The notes under the pieces: model-generated | The model's database searches: none | Seen by the model: the letters and a program-made list of their open reading frames with translations, nothing else | Told to the model about the DNA's origin: nothing | Program-made: the position numbers and the translations under genes | In this document: positions 59,701-64,000 of the stretch, piece after piece | Layout: every line of letters starts with the position of its first letter | Numbering within the stretch: the first letter of the stretch is position 1 | NCBI GenBank assembly: GCA_017527905.1 | Contig: JAFXPK010000041.1 | Span: 37,153-101,152 of the forward strand | DNA: 64,000 nt | Reading direction: 5' to 3' | From: Paludibacteraceae bacterium | GTDB taxonomy: Bacteria; Bacteroidota; Bacteroidia; Bacteroidales; Paludibacteraceae

Positions 59701-60730
59701 AGAGCAAATCAACCAACTCCTCAGCGGAGGCAACATGACAACACCAGGCACAGAGAACGAGAAGGGCACCGGACTCGGTTTCCGCATCTGCCAAGACTAC
59801 GTGTCACGCAACAACGGAAGCATTTCCGTAAAAAGCAAGCCAGGAGAAGGCACATCAATCCTCATCACTATACCATCATCCAGCAAGGAGTTGGAAGGAT
59901 TTGATATCCCTACGGAGAACACGCCGAAAATGTCCATCGACAAGTCCATCCTCGAAGGCAACACTCTATTGGTCGTGGACGATGACCCGCTCATCTGCAA
60001 CAACATCAAGAACATGATGGACGATTACCTGCAGACCATCGTGGCCAAGGACGGAAAGGAGGCACTGGAGATTGCGGAGAAGCAACAGCCGGACGTCATC
60101 CTCAGCGATGTGGAAATGCCGAACATGAACGGTATCGAGATGAGCCAAGCGCTCGGACAACACCCGAAGACCAAACACATCCCTATCCTCTTCATCTCCG
60201 CAAGAAATGAAGAGAGCGACCGCCTTTTAGGTCTCCTCAGCGGAGCCATCGACTATATCGCCAAGCCGTTCAGCCAATCCGAGCTGCTCCTTAAACTGAC
60301 CAACATACTGGATGTCAGGCAAAAACACCAAAAGAAGATACTCAGTGACTATCTATGTCAAGAAGGAGGAAAAGAAACGAAGGAAGAGCTGGCCTCCGAG
60401 GAGGTCATCAACCCATTCCTGAAAGACTTCCTGGAAGTCATCAAAGAGAAGTATGCCGACAGCCAAACATCCATAGAGGACCTCGCCAAGGGCATGGCCG
60501 TCAGCCAACCGACCCTCAACAGGAAAATACGCTCCATGACAGGCAAGACACCATTGGAGGTACTCACCGAATATAGGCTGAACACCGCCCTGAAAATGCT
60601 GCAGGATGCCCATTCGGACGCCAACGTGTCCGACGTCGCCTACGATGTCGGGTTCAATGACCCATCCTACTTCACGAAGAAGTTCCGCGATTTCTTTGGA
60701 TACCTACCATCCAAAGCGAACCAGAAATAG
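56765..60730 (+). CDS. Hybrid two-component system regulator (HTCS)
   Basis: 1321 residues. A signal peptide (about 1-19), a periplasmic sensor of Reg_prop beta-propeller repeats (about 25-680, for example GLASNRVFNLTQDSTGFVWIAT) and a Y_Y_Y domain (about 685-755) are followed by a membrane helix (about 763-785). HisKA follows with its phospho-His in VIAHDLKNP (residue 826), then HATPase_c (NLLSNAIKF, GIGM, GTGLGFRIC; about 930-1040), a receiver with phospho-Asp in ILSDVEMPN (residue 1115) and an AraC-type helix-turn-helix (about 1220-1321). HTCS proteins bind oligosaccharides and activate carbohydrate loci; here it presumably senses a xylan fragment and controls the adjacent GH43, CE1 and esterase genes. 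Confidence 0.93.
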   Translation: MRKGTLIFLLLVFCGIIQAEEMKEYARFKHFTTKDGLASNRVFNLTQDSTGFVWIATDFGLERFDGINFKHHQKKDYPNLHRNDIMYVGHIGHDRIMVGGFSGVFQEYDRKKDDFIDRMPTELDSIGYTQVRAVYISETGEQYLQTNGGIYHYDKATDAFNSRFPAFDALKIDFVNTMYVDQRNRFWVGSINKLHVIDEQGKVVHCFDIEHDGCGYVSGIIPLGGGKVVVTFLNNELWIIDTTTEEVGKVQRIAIPFHSVMKMIRTDDGRYWFATDGDGLWYTDDPISPNAHFKNLIPYGEAQNEIKKIYGLAKGNNGEIWIGTQNSGIWSYSKKSEDGVTFSGDIGFPTEVCSSFQEDKDGTIIVGTDGDGIYTLSGDMQEIKHYDLPNNNVTGVYAGDGKIIAATWGAGLLEFDPRDGSAHSMALDGITNPIRMFFSVGRTPNGVLWACTANDDLYLKHDKWSKLCLHDDSFPSIVSKWIAKVIPGKDSSLWVLSTNMLWYVEGNTTHAIYPELFMNKSHDPLVIFDAVCDREGNLFATSNHGIYKYSSDGKEVTRLDFLPNYFYRIIIQDLTGRFWAASFDGIISFDCEKKEYSHLQGDYNDIAQSFFYIKAGFRDSKGRIYFGTNGGFYTFDPAHIVPDTAISHMGFSELYVSRKKIAPGTSVLEAGNIAHIKELTLKHGGTDITIAVDVIDHAKSNKVKLRYRLKGMQEDWIEMDNTRHINFNHIPTGDYILEVEAFRPYIECPGRKISMKIQVLPPWWSTWWFRLLMTLLVFSIILLIFRRRMRKMEEEQIILQKKVDERTTELKQALQDKDRLISVIAHDLKNPMFAIVGALETWMGKEKQMSDTDKRNLIGETYQSSVTLQREMLKLLDWAKSKRDEIICHPSDIDLKFVTNNVILLLKGMMEDKKITLEQHFKLSHYAFADSRMMGTAIRNLLSNAIKFTPREGTIRIHGWQEGEKSFIEVSDSGIGMSEEQINQLLSGGNMTTPGTENEKGTGLGFRICQDYVSRNNGSISVKSKPGEGTSILITIPSSSKELEGFDIPTENTPKMSIDKSILEGNTLLVVDDDPLICNNIKNMMDDYLQTIVAKDGKEALEIAEKQQPDVILSDVEMPNMNGIEMSQALGQHPKTKHIPILFISARNEESDRLLGLLSGAIDYIAKPFSQSELLLKLTNILDVRQKHQKKILSDYLCQEGGKETKEELASEEVINPFLKDFLEVIKEKYADSQTSIEDLAKGMAVSQPTLNRKIRSMTGKTPLEVLTEYRLNTALKMLQDAHSDANVSDVAYDVGFNDPSYFTKKFRDFFGYLPSKANQK

Positions 60731-60925
60731 GATTGTAACCTATTGTATCATAAGGCATTGCATATTCTACCCCAAAACAGGCGAGAAAAAAAACGCAGAA
60801 AACTTTCCAGTATCAAAAAAGTTTTCTATCTTAATGGAAACGCAACGTTCTCGTAGGGGGGTAATCTGTTCTCCCTCCGCGGAACGAAAAAACAGAGCAG
60901 AACCACCAGTCAAAAAGCCAAAGCC

Positions 60926-61696
60926 ATGAAAAAGCATATATTACTACTAAGCCTGACATGCCTACTATTTCAAGGCATAGGCGTATCCTGCTTCGAAGAA
61001 GATTGGGATGACGACTACACGAATCCCCAGGAGAATAAAGATAAAGAGAGGCTTCCAGAAAACAAGGACAAGGACGAAGAACCATCCAAGGAGAAGGAGG
61101 AGCCCAAGGTGATCCATCTTTTCACCGATGAAGAGATGAAGTATGCCAATACGGCCGCCGATGCCGATTATATGTCCGCCGATGAGAAGAAAATGATTCT
61201 CCTGTGCAACTTGGCGAGACTCGACGGAGACCGTTTCGCGCAAGAGTATCTTACCCCCTACCTCAAAGGGGAAACCAACAAGAACGTACAATCCCTTCAG
61301 GAGGATTTGAGGAAAACCCGCAATTTACCGATGTTCACACCGCTGAAGGAATTGCACCAAGCCGCCGCCTTCCATTTGAATGAGATGATAGAGTCCCAGA
61401 AGTTCGAACACAGCTCGCCCAACGGGGATTCGCCAGCCACCAGGATAAAGAAATACGTCAAGAACGTCCGGGCGACCTCGGAAAATATCGGGGCAAGGTC
61501 ATCAGCCAAAGACATAGCCCTGGATTTCACGATACAGTTGCTTATAGACTCCGGGGTGGAATCACTTGGACACAGGAAGACGATCCTCGGACTAGGAGAT
61601 ACCAGATACGACAAGATTGGTGTGGCGATTGGGGAAGGACCAGTCAACGGACTCAAGTATGTCTGCGTACAAGACTTCGTCCTCTTATCAAAATGA
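60926..61696 (+). CDS. Surface-type lipoprotein with CAP (SCP/PR1) domain
   Basis: 256 residues. A lipoprotein signal peptide ends in GVSC (Cys near 21). An acidic start (FEEDWDDDY) fits a surface-export signal, followed by a Lys/Glu/Asp/Pro-rich spacer to about 62. The CAP domain (about 85-255) shows the usual HLNEMIES, FEHSSPNGDSPATRI, TSENIG and SLGHRKTILG elements that hold the His/Glu cavity. CAP proteins are extracellular, with proposed roles in lipid or peptide binding; no enzymatic role can be assigned. It lies about 195 bases after the HTCS gene. Confidence 0.88.
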   Translation: MKKHILLLSLTCLLFQGIGVSCFEEDWDDDYTNPQENKDKERLPENKDKDEEPSKEKEEPKVIHLFTDEEMKYANTAADADYMSADEKKMILLCNLARLDGDRFAQEYLTPYLKGETNKNVQSLQEDLRKTRNLPMFTPLKELHQAAAFHLNEMIESQKFEHSSPNGDSPATRIKKYVKNVRATSENIGARSSAKDIALDFTIQLLIDSGVESLGHRKTILGLGDTRYDKIGVAIGEGPVNGLKYVCVQDFVLLSK

Positions 61697-61703
61697 CGAA
61701 TCA

Positions 61704-61741
61704 GCACAAAAAAAGGTGTCGATACAACCTATCGACACCTT
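61704..61741 (-). terminator. Terminator of the acyl carrier protein gene
   Basis: A perfect 12-bp stem (AAGGTGTCGATA at 61713-61724 with TATCGACACCTT at 61730-61741) is followed on the minus strand by seven T residues. It lies 40 bases after the ACP stop and also sits just behind the CAP gene. Confidence 0.88.
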
Positions 61742-61781
61742 GCATAAACAATCTCGTCATGCTTTAGATTTATACTTTAAT

Positions 61782-62021
61782 TTAAGCCTTCTTAGCTAGA
61801 TAGTCGTATAAGTTACCGAACGTCTGGATGGAAGACATTTCAGAGCCTTGAATTTTTACGCTGAATTCCTCCTCAATCAAAGCCACCAAGTCAACTAGAC
61901 TCAAGCTATCCAGGTTCAATGTCTCCTTAATGTTCTTGTCTGCAGAGATCTCAGAAATCTCAACTTCAAACTCGTCGGACAAAACCCTATTCACCTTTTC
62001 AATTAATTCGTTCATATCCAT
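61782..62021 (-). CDS. Stand-alone acyl carrier protein
   Basis: 79 residues, a complete four-helix ACP. The phosphopantetheine-bearing Ser is in NLDSLSLVDLVALIEEEF (near 38-55). It differs from the housekeeping AcpP motif (GADSLDTVEL). No fatty acid, polyketide or aryl polyene synthesis gene is in the window, so its partner enzymes are unknown. It is divergent from the AraC regulator gene and has its own terminator. Confidence 0.88.
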   Translation of the reverse strand: MDMNELIEKVNRVLSDEFEVEISEISADKNIKETLNLDSLSLVDLVALIEEEFSVKIQGSEMSSIQTFGNLYDYLAKKA

Positions 62022-62156
62022 TCTTATCTATCGTTTAATTAGACTTCTATATTAACGTTGCAAATTTCCCCTTTATATCCGAAAAAACAAAGACACAATA
62101 TTCATTGTTTATGATACAAACTTCAACTTCTCAATCCCGAAAATGAAAAAAATGAC

Positions 62157-62164
62157 TATATTTG
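62157..62164 (+). promoter_or_regulatory. -7 box for the AraC regulator gene
   Basis: TATATTTG matches TAnnTTTG, 25 bases before the ATG at 62189; the -33 region is weak. Confidence 0.45.
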
Positions 62165-62188
62165 CGTCATATCTAGGATATTTTTGCA

Positions 62189-63073
62189 ATGAAGCAAGAA
62201 AATTTGAACATAATCACGATCCAAGATTTCAAGAAGATACCAACCCTATCATTCTTGGACGAAGAGGTAATGGTAGTGAACAACAACGACATCTACCAAA
62301 TACCTAAACCGTCCTATCCGGTGCGTATGAAAAACTTCGTGGTGGCCTTCTGCATCTCAGGGAAAGCGCAAATCTCCATCAACACAATCAACTATAACGT
62401 GACAGCCAACAACGTCATGCTGTTGTCCCCGGAGTGCGTGCTGAACATCAACGAGATGGAATCCCCCAAAGCGACATTCCTCGTCTTCTCGCAAAAGTAT
62501 GGGAAAGAGGTGATTTCCCTATGTTCATCCATCTGGAACTCCCTCGACGCGATGATCCGCACCGTGAACCACAGCGTCACGGAAGAGGACGGACAAATGA
62601 TCCTCTCCTACATCAAGAAACTCTCCGACTGCTGCAACGACACCACCAACAAATACAGAAGGGAAATCGTCAAGATGCAGATCGTCTCCTTTCTGCATGA
62701 ACTTTGCAACGCATGTATCAAGGAGGATTCCCCAAAGCTATACTTGACAAGGGAGATGCAGATCTTCCAGAACTTCTTCCAACTCGCCAGCCAAAATTTC
62801 AAGGTGGAGCACTCCGTCGCCTTCTATGCGGACAAGCTGTGCATCTCCCCGAAATACCTTTCGATGGCCGTCAAGCAGGCGGTCAACAAGACACCAAGCG
62901 AAACCATACAAGGGTTCCTCATCCAAGAGGCGAAGGTGTTGCTGAAAAACACCAACATGACCATCAAGCAGATCTCCAACGACCTGAACTTCCAGAACCC
63001 GTCGTTCTTCTGCCGGTATTTCCGCAAATACGTGGGTGTCTCACCAATAGAATACAGAACAAAATCGTTTTAA
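62189..63073 (+). CDS. AraC-family transcription regulator
   Basis: 294 residues. An N-terminal cupin-like sensing domain (about 25-130; VAFCISGKAQISINTINYNVTANNVMLL) and a C-terminal double helix-turn-helix (about 190-294; FYADKLCISPKYLSMAVKQAVNKTPSETI, then ISNDLNFQNPSFFCRYFRKYVGVSPIEYR). The effector and targets are unknown. The next gene (exported DsrE protein) follows after 11 bases, and the ACP gene is divergent; these two are the most likely targets. Confidence 0.92.
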   Translation: MKQENLNIITIQDFKKIPTLSFLDEEVMVVNNNDIYQIPKPSYPVRMKNFVVAFCISGKAQISINTINYNVTANNVMLLSPECVLNINEMESPKATFLVFSQKYGKEVISLCSSIWNSLDAMIRTVNHSVTEEDGQMILSYIKKLSDCCNDTTNKYRREIVKMQIVSFLHELCNACIKEDSPKLYLTREMQIFQNFFQLASQNFKVEHSVAFYADKLCISPKYLSMAVKQAVNKTPSETIQGFLIQEAKVLLKNTNMTIKQISNDLNFQNPSFFCRYFRKYVGVSPIEYRTKSF

Positions 63074-63084
63074 ATCGTGGAATC

Positions 63085-63510
63085 ATGAAGAAAATTCTCT
63101 TACTGACAGCATTCTTCCTCGCAGGAGTCATGAGCCTCTCTGCCCAAGCGCTAAAAAAGGACATCAAATACAACGACCCACAAGAGCCTAAGAGCATAGG
63201 CATCGTCATGTACTCCAACGACACGGAGACCGTCTTCAACGCATTCCGCTTCGCCAACTATGCGCAGGAGTGGGACAACCAGGTGGAGATATTCCTATTA
63301 GGCAAGGGCGTAGAGGTGGAAGAGATGATGGAGAAGGATGAGAACATCAAGAGTCAGGTGGACAATTTCATCGACCAAGGCGGCGTCATCATGGGCTGCA
63401 AGACATGCCTACAGAGCCGCAAGAAGGAGGGGTCCAAAATCTGCAAGGTGACTTGCATCGAAGACCTGTATAACCTTGTGAAAAAAAATCAGATAGTACT
63501 CACATTCTAA
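63085..63510 (+). CDS. Exported DsrE-family protein
   Basis: 141 residues from ATG 63085 (MKKILLLTAFFLAG), chosen because a signal peptide (about 1-20, SLSAQA) begins there; the frame is open much further upstream only as an out-of-frame reading of the AraC gene. A DsrE-like fold (about 30-141) with IGIVMYSNDTETVFNAFRFANYA, VEIFLLGKGVEVEEM and GCKTCLQSRKKEG. The Cys pair could carry sulfur as in DsrE/TusD proteins, but export makes a cytoplasmic sulfur relay unlikely. Function unknown. Cotranscribed with the AraC gene by spacing. Confidence 0.87.
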   Translation: MKKILLLTAFFLAGVMSLSAQALKKDIKYNDPQEPKSIGIVMYSNDTETVFNAFRFANYAQEWDNQVEIFLLGKGVEVEEMMEKDENIKSQVDNFIDQGGVIMGCKTCLQSRKKEGSKICKVTCIEDLYNLVKKNQIVLTF

Positions 63511-64000
63511 TAGTCCGAGGAACATTCGCATAACGTCGTCTCCACTGGGTCTTTGCCCTCATTGGACAACTCCCGGAGATGACGATGCAGTTTATTCACC
63601 ATAGGCATAAAAAGCCACAACGATATCAGTCCTGAAATCACGGCGCAAATCAGAGGAACGAGCAGGGAAAGCCCGGAGACCACCATCTCCTTCGTCAGGA
63701 CGATGCCGAACCATTTTGCCATCTGCCGCAGGAAGTTCAGCACCACCAGCCTCGTCATCAGACGGGCGGCGAACCTTTGGATAACCTGCTTGACGGCCAA
63801 TCCGAAAGCCGACTTCGCGAGACGTCTCACCTGGCTCTTGCCTATCATCACCACCGAAATCATCAGCATCATCACATCCAACGAACGCTCCTCCTTTAAG
63901 GAGTCTTGCGCATGGAGCTCTTTGCACCCGTAGATATACAACATCTTTTGGAGGATGACGAAGACGAACACCTGGAACTGCACGAAGTCCACCAGAATCA
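63507..64000 (-). CDS. Membrane protein, 5' end outside window (EcsC-like)
   Basis: At least 161 residues, read on the minus strand from the window edge. The GTG at 63992 is unlikely to be the true start, because the frame stays open with hydrophobic sequence to the edge. A hydrophobic N-terminal segment, a basic amphipathic middle (KSQVRRLAKSAFGLAVKQVI) and two hydrophobic segments near the C terminus (SGLSLLVPLICAVISGLISLW) resemble EcsC-type proteins. The assignment is tentative. Its stop overlaps the stop of the DsrE gene by 4 bases. Confidence 0.55.
   Translation of the reverse strand, partial: ILVDFVQFQVFVFVILQKMLYIYGCKELHAQDSLKEERSLDVMMLMISVVMIGKSQVRRLAKSAFGLAVKQVIQRFAARLMTRLVVLNFLRQMAKWFGIVLTKEMVVSGLSLLVPLICAVISGLISLWLFMPMVNKLHRHLRELSNEGKDPVETTLCECSSDY

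Noticed and set aside
62704..63084. Fusion of an upstream frame to the DsrE protein
   Set aside because: The upstream part is an out-of-frame reading of the AraC gene; the signal peptide at 63085 marks the true start.

Overview
This window comes from a Bacteroidota chromosome, most likely a Prevotella-like or related gut/rumen member of the order Bacteroidales. The evidence is the set of type IX secretion system (T9SS) genes (gldJ, sprA, porW/sprE, porX), exported proteins with T9SS C-terminal sorting domains, a hybrid two-component regulator (HTCS), DUF4349 and PepSY-like lipoproteins, a Bacteroidetes glycogen cluster, and promoters of the Bacteroidetes form TTTG-N19-TAnnTTTG. No phage, insertion sequence, CRISPR array or rRNA operon was seen. 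The assignment below order level is inference.

Layout. 1-142: 3' end of a T9SS cargo gene. 553-3615 (-): rbfA, a LolC/E-type permease and trkH. 3728-4840: dprA. 4906-7528 (-): a TonB C-terminal-domain protein, a TGS-domain nucleoside kinase and a small lipoprotein. 7690-9324: nadB. 9283-13092 (-): a zinc-ribbon protein, an LTA-synthase-like membrane sulfatase, a small membrane protein and murF. 13163-14728 (-): gldJ. 14963-18080 (+): folP, cdaA, lolD and a YebC gene. 18424-18930: a surface-type lipoprotein with high-expression codon use. 19275-27410: ruvA and the giant sprA. 27726-30285: an unknown zinc-ribbon membrane protein, a DUF4349 lipoprotein and a gamma-carbonic-anhydrase-like protein. 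30400-30650: a palindrome array. 30744-34881 (-): a TlpA-like thioredoxin, aminopeptidase P and a pseudouridine synthase. 35085-39748: the glycogen cluster (debranching enzyme, GT4 synthase, GH57). 39902-39977: tRNA-Pro(CGG). 40087-45863: an FHA protein, porW and porX. 45849-49215: a BadF/NAGK-type kinase, a PepSY-like lipoprotein, an FGE-like protein and an AT-rich membrane protein. 49424-50430: purE and folK. 50682-60730: a hemicellulose locus (GH43-CBM6, CE1-CBM6, alpha/beta esterase, HTCS). 60926-63992: a CAP-domain lipoprotein, a lone acyl carrier protein, an AraC regulator, an exported DsrE protein and a truncated membrane protein.

How the genes connect. The T9SS genes form the outer-membrane translocon (SprA), its lipoprotein partners (GldJ, PorW) and the response regulator PorX. 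At least four proteins here (the partial gene at 1, GH43, CE1 and the esterase) carry C-terminal domains that this machinery would recognise. The GH43/CE1/esterase/HTCS locus has no SusC/SusD pair, so arabinoxylan would be attacked by secreted or surface-anchored T9SS enzymes rather than by a canonical polysaccharide utilisation locus.

The most interesting non-coding signals are a 24-base element repeated just after gene ends, a 250-bp array of palindromes with a GAGACGCAA/TTGCGTCTC core, a nadB terminator buried in a convergent coding region, and a leader with competing hairpins ahead of an unknown membrane protein.
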